Below are positions 1 through 9,128 of a stretch of DNA of 57,641 nucleotides, one piece after another. Under the pieces are notes generated by a model. That model ran no database searches. It worked only from the letters and a program-made list of their open reading frames with translations, and had not been told where the DNA came from. A program made the translations under genes and the position numbers. Source of the stretch: Bacteroidota bacterium (GTDB lineage: Bacteria; Bacteroidota; Bacteroidia; Flavobacteriales_C; GCA-002722245); assembly GCA_026390935.1 (NCBI GenBank), contig JAPLEZ010000106.1, forward strand, positions 1 through 57,641, in the 5' to 3' direction. Position 1 is the stretch's first letter, and each line of letters opens with the position of its first letter.

Positions 1-4
1 ATCT

Positions 5-50
5 GAAGAGTATGGTTCACATTTGTCATCCTGAACTTGTTTCAGGATCT
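5..50. repeat. Dispersed palindromic repeat, copy 1
   Basis: The core at 25-50 reads GTCATCCTGAACTTG followed by TTTCAGGATCT, with CCTGAA and TTCAGG arms that pair. The same core occurs at 45542-45567 and, inverted, at 45477-45502. The flank GAAGAGT..GGTTCAC is also shared with 45523-45541. It is a dispersed intergenic palindrome with no coding potential. Confidence 0.8.
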
Positions 51-124
51 AGGACTAATCAGTAGCTTTATTGCTTTTGTCCCTGATGGTATATAATTCC
101 CAATTGCTCGAAGGGATTTTTTTT

Positions 125-223
125 GTCTGAACCTTGATTCACTTGATTAAAGGATTCAAGGATGCAGAGTGTTTTGGATTGGCGATCTTTTAATCCTTTA
201 ATCAAGTGAATCAAGGTTCAGAC
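125..223. repeat. Long inverted repeat with 32-bp arms beside a stop codon
   Basis: The arms lie at 125-156 (GTCTGAACCTTGATTCACTT...) and 192-223 and are exact reverse complements, separated by 35 bp. The right arm's last base is the first base of the stop codon of the OmpH-like gene. The left arm follows a run of eight T. Related arms occur at 24034-24065, 24294-24383 and, degenerate, near 26520-26548. As RNA it would be a very stable hairpin at the 3' end of the minus-strand transcript, and it may end or protect that transcript. Confidence 0.85.
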
Positions 224-708
224 TACTTATTAATAAACTCAATCACTTCATGCGTTATATTCATCGCTGAATCAGCATACAGCGTAGTGCTCAAAGGAAA
301 TATAAACGTGTATTCATGCTCTTTACCAAAAGCTAATATTTGTTTGTCCATTTCCTGAACCACTTGTTTGTCGTAGGAAGCGGTAGAATCCTGAATGGCT
401 TTCATTGCAACTTCAAGTCTCCAGTACAAATGATTTCTTTTTTCTTTTAACTCATTCATATAATCGGCTTCCTGAATTTTACTGTTGGCTATTTCTGCCT
501 TCACGCTTTCCAGCTCATTAGATATGTAGTTGATTTCTGGTTGCTTTTTACTTTTCATGTCGGCCAATTTTGTATCGAAAGCCTGCTTCATCTTCATTTT
601 TTCTACAACGTGTGCCGTATTTACATAGCCTGTTTTTTCTCCGGTAGACGAAGTTTGACAAGCGGCGAGCAGCAAAATAGGAGCGATTTTAAATAGAGGG
701 TGCATCAT
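223..708 (-). CDS. OmpH/Skp-like periplasmic chaperone, predicted lipoprotein
   Basis: The 161-residue product starts with a short hydrophobic signal and a lipobox (LLAAC, Cys about residue 17), so it is probably a lipoprotein. After the YVNTAHVVEKM stretch comes a long, charged, helical segment (about residues 40-120) and a C-terminal region resembling the OmpH/Skp fold. In that family N- and C-terminal strands form a small body and the helices form tentacles that hold unfolded outer-membrane proteins. A lipobox is unusual for classical Skp, which is soluble, and the similarity is weak, so this is a family-level call. Two ATG codons occur in tandem (708 and 705). It is divergent from aroC with an 82-bp gap. 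Confidence 0.6.
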   Translation of the reverse strand: MMHPLFKIAPILLLAACQTSSTGEKTGYVNTAHVVEKMKMKQAFDTKLADMKSKKQPEINYISNELESVKAEIANSKIQEADYMNELKEKRNHLYWRLEVAMKAIQDSTASYDKQVVQEMDKQILAFGKEHEYTFIFPLSTTLYADSAMNITHEVIEFINK

Positions 709-790
709 AAAATGTTTTATCGAATAAATTTAATGCAATTTTAATCAGTTTCGCACGAGATTCAGCTAAAATTAGTAATTTTCCTCCCCT

Positions 791-1870
791 ATGGCTGCAA
801 ATACTTTTGGCGAAATATTCAGGATAACAACCTTTGGCGAATCTCACGGAATAGCACTGGGTGGCGTTATCGACGGTTGTCCTGCCGGATTAGAGATTGA
901 TTTTGAATTCATTCAACAGGAGCTGGACCGGAGAAAACCCGGACAATCGAAAATTGTTACCCAACGCAAAGAACCCGATACCGTTGAGTTCTTGTCGGGA
1001 ATTTTTGAAGGGAAATCTACCGGAGTTCCGATAGGTTTCATCATTAAAAACGACAATCAGAGATCAAAAGATTACGATCATATCAAAAATTCTTTCCGAC
1101 CGTCGCATGCCGATTTCACTTATGAAGAAAAGTATGGCAATCGCGATTACCGTGGTGGTGGAAGAAGCTCGGCACGTGAAACCGTTGCCAGAGTAGTGGG
1201 AGGTGCCATTGCAAAATTACTTCTTAAAAAACTGGGCGTAAATGTTCAGGCTTATGTTTCTCAGGTTGGAAGTCTGAAACTCACAAAAACTTATTCTCAA
1301 CTCAATTTAAAGAAAACAGAAAGCAATATCGTGCGTTGTCCTGATGGACCAATGGCCGAAAAAATGATCACATTAATTGACTCTGTAAGAAAAAAAGGCG
1401 ACACCATAGGTGGTGTGGTAAGTGCTGTAGCTACCGGTGTTCCTGTAGGTTGGGGGGCGCCAGTGTTTGATAAATTACATGCCGACTTAGGCAAAGCCAT
1501 GCTGAGCATCAACGCCGTTAAAGGTTTTGAATACGGATCGGGCTTTGAAGGAGTAGCCTTAAAAGGCAGTGAACACAATGACGCATTCTATTCCTCTAAA
1601 GGAAAAATAAAAACCAAAACCAATCACTCAGGAGGAATTCAGGGTGGAATTTCCAATGGCGAGGACATCTTTTTTTCTGTTGCATTTAAACCTGTTGCTA
1701 CCATTATGATGGAACAGGATTCTGTAGATAAAAACGGAAAAAAAGCGCTAGTCACCGGCAAGGGAAGGCATGATCCTTGCGTGTTGCCACGTGCAGTGCC
1801 AATTGTAGAAGCAATGGCCGCACTGGTACTTGTTGATCATTATTTAAGAGCCCGTACAAACAAAATTTAA
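791..1870 (+). CDS. aroC: Chorismate synthase
   Basis: This 359-residue protein has full family length and catalyses the last shikimate step, the anti-1,4-elimination of phosphate from EPSP to give chorismate, using reduced FMN. The signatures are plain: GESHG near residue 17, the [17 protein letters not shown] segment, [11 protein letters not shown] around residue 120, and [19 protein letters not shown] near the C-terminus. The ATG at 791 gives the expected N-terminus ([17 protein letters not shown]). It is the first gene of a tight plus-strand run, with the AsmA-like gene starting 12 bp after its stop. No frame damage is seen. Confidence 0.97.
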   Translation: MAANTFGEIFRITTFGESHGIALGGVIDGCPAGLEIDFEFIQQELDRRKPGQSKIVTQRKEPDTVEFLSGIFEGKSTGVPIGFIIKNDNQRSKDYDHIKNSFRPSHADFTYEEKYGNRDYRGGGRSSARETVARVVGGAIAKLLLKKLGVNVQAYVSQVGSLKLTKTYSQLNLKKTESNIVRCPDGPMAEKMITLIDSVRKKGDTIGGVVSAVATGVPVGWGAPVFDKLHADLGKAMLSINAVKGFEYGSGFEGVALKGSEHNDAFYSSKGKIKTKTNHSGGIQGGISNGEDIFFSVAFKPVATIMMEQDSVDKNGKKALVTGKGRHDPCVLPRAVPIVEAMAALVLVDHYLRARTNKI

Positions 1871-1882
1871 TATCCGTTTTTT

Positions 1883-4591
1883 ATGTTGAAGAAAATTATC
1901 GTCGGACTCCTGATAACCGTTGTGGTATTGATAGGAGCACTTATCGCAATTCCTTACTTTTTTAAAGATGAAATTGTAGCCAAGGTAAAAGAAATGGCCA
2001 ATGAGGAGCTGAACGTCTCGGTAGATTTTGGCGATTTCGACTTGTCGATATTTTCTACTTTCCCCAACTTGTTGTTTGAAATCCATGAAGTGAAAATCAT
2101 TGGCAAAGGTGCTTTTGATAAGGATACTATCGTCTATGCGAAGGATCTTAACCTTGAGCTAGATATCAATTCTGTCATTGATGGCGAGCAATACAAAATC
2201 AATTCTTTTGATGTGGACGGCTTAGTGCTCAATGCGCTATGGACCAAAGAAAATGCATTCAGTTTGGATTTGATGAAACCGTCAACCGAAAAGGAAGATT
2301 CTACCGAAACCGATACCGACACCGGTGGTGTTTTTAAATTGGATGTAGAGGAATATTCTATTAAAAATTCTCGCATTGTTTACGATGATCCTACTATTCC
2401 GTACCGCATGGAACTTATCAATATGAACCATTCTGGAAAATATGAACTCATTGGTGAGGAGCACATAATGAAAACGCTCACAGATGTGGACGCTTTATCA
2501 ATGGATTTTGATGGCACCAAAATGATGAACAAAGTGAAATCGAATATTGTTGCCGATGTCATCATGGATCTCGCCAACTGGAAATTCACCTTCAAAGAAA
2601 ATGTGTTTAAACTCAACAACCTTACTTTAGGGTTGGATGGCTGGCTGACTATGCCTGATGAAGGTTTTGGAATGGATTTGAAGTTCAAACAAAGCAATGC
2701 CGAGTTTAAGGATTTGTTTTCTATGCTCCCTTCTGATTATACCGCCGATCTGGCCGATGTTAAAACTACAGGGAAATTTGAATTCAATGGTTTCATGAAA
2801 GGGATGTTCATTAGTGATAAAGATATTTATCCTGCTTTCGGCCTCAATTTGAAAGTACAAGATGCAAGCTTCCAATATCCCGATTTACCTAAAGCGGTGA
2901 AAAATATTCAATTGGATTTAGCAGTGGCAAATCCCGATGGAAATTTGGATCATACCAAAACCGACATTAATAAATTCCACATGGAAATGGGGGGCAATCC
3001 TGTAGATATTAAATTGCAATTGCGCACTCCAATTTCTGATGCATACATCGCCGGAAATATTAAAGCGCAGTTGAATCTTGCTGTGATTGGTGAGGTAATG
3101 CCTCTCGATAAAGGGGAAGAATACCACGGTAATATTAAAGTAGATATCAATTTGAAAGGAAATTATTCCTCTATTGAAAAAGAAGAATATGAAAAATTTG
3201 AAGCCAATGGTTCTTTAGATATGACGGATTTGATTTATAAAACCGAAGGGATGCCAACGGTTAACATCAGCAAAGCGAATTTATTGTTTACTCCGCAAGC
3301 ACTCGATTTAACTGCGTTTGAAAGCAAAATTGGCAATAGCGATTTAAGTGCTCACGGAAAAATTGAAAATTATTTAGCTTACGCCTTAAAAGATGAAACG
3401 GTGAAAGGGGCTTTCAGTATTTCTTCTTCTTATTTTGATGTAAATCAGTTCATGGGTGATGATGCTGCTGATACTACTGCTGCAGCAGAAGATACTGCTT
3501 CTTCTGATGGTGCGATAGAAATTCCTAAAAATGTGGATTTCGTGCTGACTTCCGATTTGAAAAAAATTAAGTACGATACTTACGATATTCAAAATTTTGC
3601 CGGACAATTGGTGATGAAAGATGGTGTGTTGAAATTTGTAGACAATACTTTTAAATTGCTGGATGCCGATTTTAAACTCGCCGGACAGTATAACGCGCTG
3701 GATGCGAAAAAGCCATACTCCAACTTACAGTTTGAAGTGAAAAATTTGGATATTCCTAAAGCATACGCCAACTTCAATTCTATTAAAAAACTGGCGCCAA
3801 TTTGTGAAAACACTGAAGGTAAACTGAACTTAGGTTTAAATATTGAAACCTATTTCACGTCGGCTATGGATGTGGATTACAACTCCATTAGCGGTAAAGG
3901 AAATCTCTTCATTCAAAATGCAAAAATTAAGGATTCAAAATTCACTAAGGGTTTAACTGAAGTGATCAAAAGCGATAAATTCAAAACTTTTGAATTGAAA
4001 GATCTAAAAATTTATTTCGTCATTAATAATGGAAAAGTGAGCGTGGAGCCTTTCGATATTAAAATTAGCAAGTCGAAAGCAAAAGTAAGTGGATGGAATT
4101 CTGTTGATATGAAAATGGATTATACCATGGCTACCAGCATTCATAAAGATGAGTTCGGTGGTGCGGCCAATCAGCAAGCGCAACAATTATTGAGCTTGGT
4201 GAATCAAAAAACTGGAGCATCTGTTGCAATGCCCGAATACATCAATGCCGATATTAAAATTACTGGTGATGTAACTAATCCGAAATTTAGCATTCATCCT
4301 AAAGGAGCAAGTGGTGATGGTGGTAAAAGTGTTGCTGATCAAGCAAAAGCCGAATTGGAAAAAAGAGCGCGCGAAGAAGCAGAAAAGTTGAAAAAACAAG
4401 CGGAAGAGGAAGTGAGAAAAAAAGCGGATGAATTGAAACAGCAAGGTGAAGCTGAATTGCAAAAACAAAAACAAGCTGCAGAAGAAAAACTGAAGCAGGA
4501 AGCAGATAAAGCTAAAAAAGAAGCCGAGCAAAAACTGAAACAACAAGGCGAACAAAAGGCTAAAGACGCATTAAAAAAATTCGGATTTTAA
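1883..4591 (+). CDS. AsmA-like envelope protein with C-terminal coiled coil
   Basis: The 902-residue protein has one N-terminal membrane helix (about residues 4-27) followed by a long periplasmic region rich in beta strands. The N-terminal part (VSVDFGDFDLSIFSTFP..., then ...IVYAKDLNLELDI) matches the AsmA N-terminal family, and a second AsmA-type strand region lies at about residues 600-790. AsmA-like proteins are thought to form long grooves or bridges that carry lipids across the envelope. The last ~85 residues (about 816-902) are nearly all K, E, A and Q in heptads, a coiled-coil tail that typical AsmA proteins lack. It lies 12 bp after aroC and 4 bp before the OmpA-like gene, so it is probably co-transcribed with both. 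Confidence 0.85.
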   Translation: MLKKIIVGLLITVVVLIGALIAIPYFFKDEIVAKVKEMANEELNVSVDFGDFDLSIFSTFPNLLFEIHEVKIIGKGAFDKDTIVYAKDLNLELDINSVIDGEQYKINSFDVDGLVLNALWTKENAFSLDLMKPSTEKEDSTETDTDTGGVFKLDVEEYSIKNSRIVYDDPTIPYRMELINMNHSGKYELIGEEHIMKTLTDVDALSMDFDGTKMMNKVKSNIVADVIMDLANWKFTFKENVFKLNNLTLGLDGWLTMPDEGFGMDLKFKQSNAEFKDLFSMLPSDYTADLADVKTTGKFEFNGFMKGMFISDKDIYPAFGLNLKVQDASFQYPDLPKAVKNIQLDLAVANPDGNLDHTKTDINKFHMEMGGNPVDIKLQLRTPISDAYIAGNIKAQLNLAVIGEVMPLDKGEEYHGNIKVDINLKGNYSSIEKEEYEKFEANGSLDMTDLIYKTEGMPTVNISKANLLFTPQALDLTAFESKIGNSDLSAHGKIENYLAYALKDETVKGAFSISSSYFDVNQFMGDDAADTTAAAEDTASSDGAIEIPKNVDFVLTSDLKKIKYDTYDIQNFAGQLVMKDGVLKFVDNTFKLLDADFKLAGQYNALDAKKPYSNLQFEVKNLDIPKAYANFNSIKKLAPICENTEGKLNLGLNIETYFTSAMDVDYNSISGKGNLFIQNAKIKDSKFTKGLTEVIKSDKFKTFELKDLKIYFVINNGKVSVEPFDIKISKSKAKVSGWNSVDMKMDYTMATSIHKDEFGGAANQQAQQLLSLVNQKTGASVAMPEYINADIKITGDVTNPKFSIHPKGASGDGGKSVADQAKAELEKRAREEAEKLKKQAEEEVRKKADELKQQGEAELQKQKQAAEEKLKQEADKAKKEAEQKLKQQGEQKAKDALKKFGF

Positions 4592-4595
4592 TTCA

Positions 4596-6929
4596 ATGAG
4601 AGTTCTATTTCTATTATCAATTGTTTTCTGTTCTTCTGTCGCTGTGGCCCAGAGTGAAGGAAATTGCGACCATAAGCCGGCGAAAAAAATCACTAAAAAA
4701 TATGAGCAGGCGCTGAAGTTATATTCCACCGGACAAAAACCAGAAGGGGTAACTATGATGAAGGAAATCACTGAGCTGGATCCTTTGTTCGTTAATCCTT
4801 ATTTTTTCTTGGGCCGACATTATTTCAAAACTGTTTTTCCGGAGAGCATGAACTCTGCGGAAAAATTAACCAACGATCAGGAAAAATCCTTTAAAGAAAA
4901 AGCTAAGTTTTATTACGAGGAGTCGAATAAAATTTGTCCGGCTTTCAGCGGTCATCTTGCTAGTTACTATTTGGGAACCCTAAGTCACATGGCAAAGGAG
5001 TATGAAAAATCTGCTGAGTATTTAAAGTATTATCTCGACAATGAAGGTGAGGTTTTAACCGAAGATGGTAAAGTGGCCAAGCGCTTGTACAAAGAAAGCA
5101 AAACTGTGAGCGATCTTCTCAAGCATCCTGTGCCTTATGATCCTCAATTGGTGAAAGGCTTGAATACAAAGGACGATGAATATGTGCCAATGTTATCTCC
5201 CGACAATGAGCAATTGTATTTTACCCGTCAGCTGGTAGGTTCTACCGATCCTACAAAAACAGGAGGTGCTGGTAACGACAAACGTGAATATTTTTCTGTG
5301 GCAAGTAAATTATCGGTGGATTCATTCAGTTCAGGAATTCCTCTTCCTTTTCCTTTCAACGATTTTTTAGGTCAGGTAAATGGCGAAGATATTTGGGGTC
5401 AAGGTGCTGCTTGCATCACTCCCGACAATAAAAGAATGTATTTAACGGTGGTGACTAAAACTGTTTTAAGAGAAGGTCCTGCGCCCAATGCAAGCATTTA
5501 TTATTCTGATTTGATAGCAGGCAACTGGACGCCTCTAAAAAGCATTGGCAGAAACATCAATGATGAAGGTGGCAATCCAACCTGGGAAGGTCAGCCTACC
5601 ATTTCATCAGATGGCAAAATGATTATTTTCGCCAGCGTTCGTGAAACGTGCATGAGTTCGCCAACTCCGGTGGGGAATAAATTAAGCATGGATCTTTTCA
5701 TGATCAATAAAAATAAAGACGGATCATGGTCGGCTCCAAAATCTTTGGGCGATGTCATCAATACCAAAGGCGATGAAAAAACTCCTTTCTTGCATACCGA
5801 TAGTCGTACTTTATATTTCAGTTCCAATGGTCATCCGGGTGTAGGCGGTACTGATATTTTTTATACTCGTATGGACGATTATGGCAATTGGATGACGCCG
5901 GTAAATTTAGGTGCGCCAATAAATACTGCTGTTGCTGATCATGGTTTCATGGTGAGTTTGGATGGACAATATGGTTTCCTTTCTTCTGGCGCAAAAGGTG
6001 ATGCCAATGGCGGATTGCAAATTATTCATTTTCCATTGTATGCTCAGGCACGACCGGAAAATGTGGTTTTGGTAAAAGGAAAATTGACCGACGAAAAAGG
6101 GGCTGTGTTGAAGGACGGAAAAGTAGAAATTAAAAATGCGAAAACCGGACAAATTACAGAGGGCTTAGTCGACAAGCAAACCGGAGAGTACGTGGTGGCT
6201 TTAACCACTCCTGATCCAGAGCGCAACAAAGAAGAAAAAAGAAAAGTGGTACTTACCGTTGAAGGTGAAAAAGTGGAAGCCGATTTTGGCAGTCACGTTG
6301 AAAAAGTAAACGGTAAAGAAAAAATTATTGAACCAGGCGCAAAAGTAGATTCTATAAAAGGGGTGCAAGTGATTATTCCCGCCGATCACAAAAAAGTAAA
6401 AGTTGATGGAGAGGAAATGATAGTGGCTTTAACTCCCGAAGAAAAAAGTGCTCCAGCTGGTGAGTTTGTAATCACCGCAAAGGCAGAAGGGAAAGCATTC
6501 TCCAGTAAAATCATTGAAGTTGATCCTAAAAAACCAGCCAAAATTATTCGCAGCGGTGCAGTGGCGGTGGAAGCTCTTGAAGTTAAAAAACCTATCCGAC
6601 TCAACGATATCGTATTCGGCAACGACTCCTACGAACTCACCCGAAAATCAAAATTGATTTTGGATCAGCTTTACGATTTCTTAATTGCCAATGGAAAAAT
6701 TGATGTGGCCATTCATGGTCACACCGATAACGTGGGCGACGATGCTAAAAATCTTTTGCTATCAAAAAACAGAGCGAAAGCCTGCATGGAATATTTAATC
6801 AGCAGAGGAATTTCCGCCAAGCGACTGTCATCCGAAGGCTACGGCGAAACCAAACCTAAAACAGTAAACACTACAGAGGAAGGCAGAGCTGCCAATCGTA
6901 GGGTGGAATTTGTGATATTGAAGATGTGA
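4596..6929 (+). CDS. TPR / beta-propeller / OmpA outer-membrane protein (PorE-like architecture)
   Basis: The 777-residue protein has a signal peptide (about residues 1-18) and a TPR-like helical region (about 30-165). PD40 propeller blades follow (LSPDNEQLYFTR ~198, ITPDNKRMYL ~272, ISSDGKMIIF ~334, DSRTLYFSSNG ~402, SLDGQYGFLSS ~452). Then comes a carboxypeptidase-regulatory-like beta domain (~486-560) and an OmpA C-terminal peptidoglycan-binding domain (~667-777, with HGHTDNVG and ANRRVEF). The order TPR-propeller-CRD-OmpA is that of PorE of the type IX secretion system, which links the secretion ring to peptidoglycan. Unlike PorE it has no lipobox. Bacteroidota carry many paralogues, so a T9SS role is an inference. 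Confidence 0.85.
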   Translation: MRVLFLLSIVFCSSVAVAQSEGNCDHKPAKKITKKYEQALKLYSTGQKPEGVTMMKEITELDPLFVNPYFFLGRHYFKTVFPESMNSAEKLTNDQEKSFKEKAKFYYEESNKICPAFSGHLASYYLGTLSHMAKEYEKSAEYLKYYLDNEGEVLTEDGKVAKRLYKESKTVSDLLKHPVPYDPQLVKGLNTKDDEYVPMLSPDNEQLYFTRQLVGSTDPTKTGGAGNDKREYFSVASKLSVDSFSSGIPLPFPFNDFLGQVNGEDIWGQGAACITPDNKRMYLTVVTKTVLREGPAPNASIYYSDLIAGNWTPLKSIGRNINDEGGNPTWEGQPTISSDGKMIIFASVRETCMSSPTPVGNKLSMDLFMINKNKDGSWSAPKSLGDVINTKGDEKTPFLHTDSRTLYFSSNGHPGVGGTDIFYTRMDDYGNWMTPVNLGAPINTAVADHGFMVSLDGQYGFLSSGAKGDANGGLQIIHFPLYAQARPENVVLVKGKLTDEKGAVLKDGKVEIKNAKTGQITEGLVDKQTGEYVVALTTPDPERNKEEKRKVVLTVEGEKVEADFGSHVEKVNGKEKIIEPGAKVDSIKGVQVIIPADHKKVKVDGEEMIVALTPEEKSAPAGEFVITAKAEGKAFSSKIIEVDPKKPAKIIRSGAVAVEALEVKKPIRLNDIVFGNDSYELTRKSKLILDQLYDFLIANGKIDVAIHGHTDNVGDDAKNLLLSKNRAKACMEYLISRGISAKRLSSEGYGETKPKTVNTTEEGRAANRRVEFVILKM

Positions 6930-6975
6930 TTTTAAAGGGATTGAAATTTATTATTTAAATAATGCAAACCAAGCC

Positions 6976-7863
6976 ATGAGAGGTTTTTTAGTAACAGTAT
7001 CTTTTTCTTTATTGATATTCGGTTTATTTGGTCAAGTAGATATTAAAAAGGATTTAGAATATGTTGGTGGAGTGTGGGTCAAAAAAGGAACTTCGCAACC
7101 TTTTACTGGAGAATATATTGATAAAAATGAATCAGGAAAAATTATTGGTACCGGTTTCTTCAAAAATGGAATTGCTGATGGAAAGAGAATGAGATATTAC
7201 GATAATGGAAATAAATTTGTAGATAAGACATACAACATGGGAGTGGCAGTTGGTCTTTCTCAGGAGTATTATGAAAATGGGAATCTGAAACAATCCGGTA
7301 TTTTTGTTGGGGGTAAAGAGGAGGGAGTTTGGACTCTTTATTATGAAACGGGTGAAATTCACGTTACAAGTGCTTATACTTTGGGAGTGCAAAATGGGGA
7401 TTATGTGGAGTATTCGCTAGAAGGAAAGATCTTAGAAAAAGCATATTTCAATAATGGCGAAGTTGGAATTTCACCTGACTTTTTTACATATGCTAAAAAT
7501 GGAGATCTATTAGCCGATTCTTCAAAACATAAAGAAGCCATTGAGCAATACAATAAAGCGATCGAGATAAATCCAAATGTCCCTATGGTTTTTGTTAACA
7601 GAGCAGTAAGTAAACAAAATATTTTAGATTTTGAAGGTGCTGTAAAAGACTTGGATATTGCCAATTCGTTGAAGCCCTATTCTTCCCTGATTTTAGCCTA
7701 TCGAGGAAATTCTAAAATCAATATTTATACTTCAAAGGGAAATTTATTTCCATCAATTGAAGAAACTAAAAGTGCTTGTGTCGATCTTAAGACCGCGGTC
7801 ATTCTTGGTGATACGTCTCCATTAACTAAAGCCTTGATTAATCAGCATTGTAGTGGAAAATAA
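6976..7863 (+). CDS. MORN-repeat (YwqK-like) plus TPR protein
   Basis: The 295-residue protein begins with a signal peptide (about 1-20). Residues ~40-165 hold MORN-type repeats (GTGFFKNGIADGKRMRYYDNG, then YYENGNLKQSGIF, YYETGEIHVTSAY, YSLEGKILEKAYF), the pattern of the family often labelled YwqK antitoxin. A TPR region follows (about 180-290; EAIEQYNKAIEINPNVPMVFVNRA). The family label says nothing firm about function; these are usually secreted or periplasmic binding scaffolds. The last 31 bp of the gene and the DNA after it are copied identically at 9126-9266. It lies 46 bp after the OmpA-like gene. Confidence 0.75.
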   Translation: MRGFLVTVSFSLLIFGLFGQVDIKKDLEYVGGVWVKKGTSQPFTGEYIDKNESGKIIGTGFFKNGIADGKRMRYYDNGNKFVDKTYNMGVAVGLSQEYYENGNLKQSGIFVGGKEEGVWTLYYETGEIHVTSAYTLGVQNGDYVEYSLEGKILEKAYFNNGEVGISPDFFTYAKNGDLLADSSKHKEAIEQYNKAIEINPNVPMVFVNRAVSKQNILDFEGAVKDLDIANSLKPYSSLILAYRGNSKINIYTSKGNLFPSIEETKSACVDLKTAVILGDTSPLTKALINQHCSGK

Positions 7864-7905
7864 TACTCAAGATTTAATTGGGTTGAATTTAGTTAACATT
7901 GTTTT

Positions 7906-8410
7906 TCAGGAAATGCCAGCTAACTAACTCTCCTCCTTTTTTCAAGGAGGAGTACCCGAAGGGGGAGGTGGTTTGGATAAATTATTTAATAAAAAATCTC
8001 TCAAAGAAATTCGAAGATCGCTGAGGAATGACATGACTCCTGCGGAAGCTATCTTTTGGAATATTATTAAAAACAATCAATTAGGTGTTAAGTTCAGAAG
8101 GCAGCACAGTATTGGGAATTTTGTTGCCGATTTTTATTGTGCTCAATTGAAATTAGTAGTTGAGGTGGATGGAGGAATGCATGAGGATATAATCAATAAG
8201 ATGAATGATGAAAGAAGAGAAGATTATTTGAATGAGTTGGGGTTAACAGTTGTGCGTTTTTTGAATGAGGAAATATATCAAAGTGAAGAAAGAGTGAAGG
8301 AGGAGTTGCAGGGAGCGGTGGATGAGTTGAAAAATCAATTGAATTTATAAATATTAACCACCTCGCCCTGCGGGCACTCCTCCTTGAAAAAAGGAGGAGA
8401 GTTAGTTAGT
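7906..8410 (+). mobile_element. Putative DUF559 element 1: endonuclease gene between terminal inverted repeats
   Basis: The left end is at 7921-7972 and the right end at 8356-8409. They are inverted copies of each other: AACCACCTC, a small hairpin, ACTCCTCCTTGAAA..., then GGAGGAGAGTTAGTTAG. Each end is itself a hairpin (CTCCTCCTT/AAGGAGGAG) plus a second small CCC/GGG hairpin whose sequence differs between the ends (ACCCGAAGGGG and GCCCTGCGGGC). A further motif, CAGGAAATGCCAGC (7907-7920), precedes the left end and recurs beside the other copies. The enclosed gene fills nearly all the space between the ends. No transposase is present. Confidence 0.65.
7973..8350 (+). CDS. DUF559 endonuclease-domain protein, copy 1
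   Basis: The 125-residue protein belongs to the DUF559 family, a Vsr-related PD-(D/E)xK nuclease fold. Visible motifs are FRRQHSIGNFVADFYC (Asp53) and LVVEVDGGMH (Glu64, Asp66), which fit the catalytic acidic residues. The start is a TTG at 7973. It is supported by alignment with copy 2, which begins with ATG and the same M-D-K, and no ATG lies nearby. The inverted repeat supplies a GGAGGT sequence a few bases before this TTG, a purine-rich leader that is rare among the neighbours. Nuclease activity is a family inference; the substrate is unknown. Confidence 0.8.
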   Translation: MDKLFNKKSLKEIRRSLRNDMTPAEAIFWNIIKNNQLGVKFRRQHSIGNFVADFYCAQLKLVVEVDGGMHEDIINKMNDERREDYLNELGLTVVRFLNEEIYQSEERVKEELQGAVDELKNQLNL

Positions 8411-8507
8411 GACCATCTCCTTAAATACTTGCGCCTACTAATGATCCTTTTGCAGAAGGCAAAGGTTTTTCTTGATTTGTTTATATTCGTGTCCTTAACT
8501 TATTTTT

Positions 8508-8990
8508 ATGAAAAAACTCAATGGATTATTATTACTGTTATTTGTTATTACAATAAGCAAAGGTTATTCGCAAATCGGATTTACAGCGTATAGAAATTGG
8601 GCTATCGGAATTAACTCAAGCACGAGCAAAAAAGTTAGTGTTGATGTAAAGTTTTTTTTAAATAACGCTCTGAAATCGACACCCACAGAATTGAATTTGA
8701 TGTATAATTTAGCTCCTAAAACCTACCACAGAATTTCTTTTGGATTGGGTTTGAATTTCACTCCACTAAGAGGTTACGATGAGATAAACTTCTTTGCAGT
8801 TCCCATTCTTCTTGAATTTTATCCTTTACAAAAATTCAAACAACTATCGTTAGCACTTGAATTTGCTCCGGTGTTTTTAGATTCTGACAATGCGGCTATT
8901 CGCTATATGGCAGGACTGAGGTATACATTCAGTCCACTTTCTGTTAAAGGAAAAAAAGACGGAGGAACTATGCAAGGAGAGAAGAATTGA
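8508..8990 (+). CDS. Small secreted protein, probable outer-membrane beta-barrel
   Basis: The 160-residue product has a clear signal peptide (about 1-21, ending KGYSQ). After it come alternating polar and aromatic strands (SVDVKFFLNN, RISFGLGLNFTP, FFAVPILLEFYP, LSLALEFAPVF, IRYMAGLRYTFSP). This is the pattern of a short outer-membrane beta-barrel. I do not recognise a specific family. It sits between the two DUF559 elements in a rearranged patch, about 100 bp after element 1. The tail is polar (KGKKDGGTMQGEKN) rather than an aromatic barrel end, so the gene may have lost its original 3' end. Confidence 0.55.
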   Translation: MKKLNGLLLLLFVITISKGYSQIGFTAYRNWAIGINSSTSKKVSVDVKFFLNNALKSTPTELNLMYNLAPKTYHRISFGLGLNFTPLRGYDEINFFAVPILLEFYPLQKFKQLSLALEFAPVFLDSDNAAIRYMAGLRYTFSPLSVKGKKDGGTMQGEKN

Positions 8991-8998
8991 TGTTTTTT

Positions 8999-9128
8999 CT
9001 TGATAAAAATGAGAACAGGGTAGAGGAGTCTTTCCTTACAGGAGGTGTAATTGCGAAGGAATGGGACGAAATGAGCGCTTTCGATAATGTGTTTTTACAG
9101 GAGTAAAATGAGTCGCTAATGCAGTCTT
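8999..9128 (+). pseudogene. Fragment of the downstream alpha/beta-hydrolase gene
   Basis: The frame from 8999 reads LDKNENRVEES..GGVIAKEWDEMSAFDNVFLQE and then stops at 9104-9106. It matches the intact hydrolase at about 10170-10204 and 10286-10378 (LDKNENRVEEP and GGVIAKEWDEMNAFDNVFLREYDESLMQ), with the roughly 80 bp between them lost. A TAC codon has become TAA. Several silent and replacement changes show that it is older than the adjoining 141-bp duplication. It has no start codon, no upstream domain and no downstream domain. Confidence 0.85.

Noticed and set aside
4187-4555. Open frame on the minus strand inside the AsmA-like gene, rich in Phe and Leu
   Set aside because: It is the antisense of the Lys/Glu coiled-coil codons of the plus-strand gene; composition alone keeps it open.
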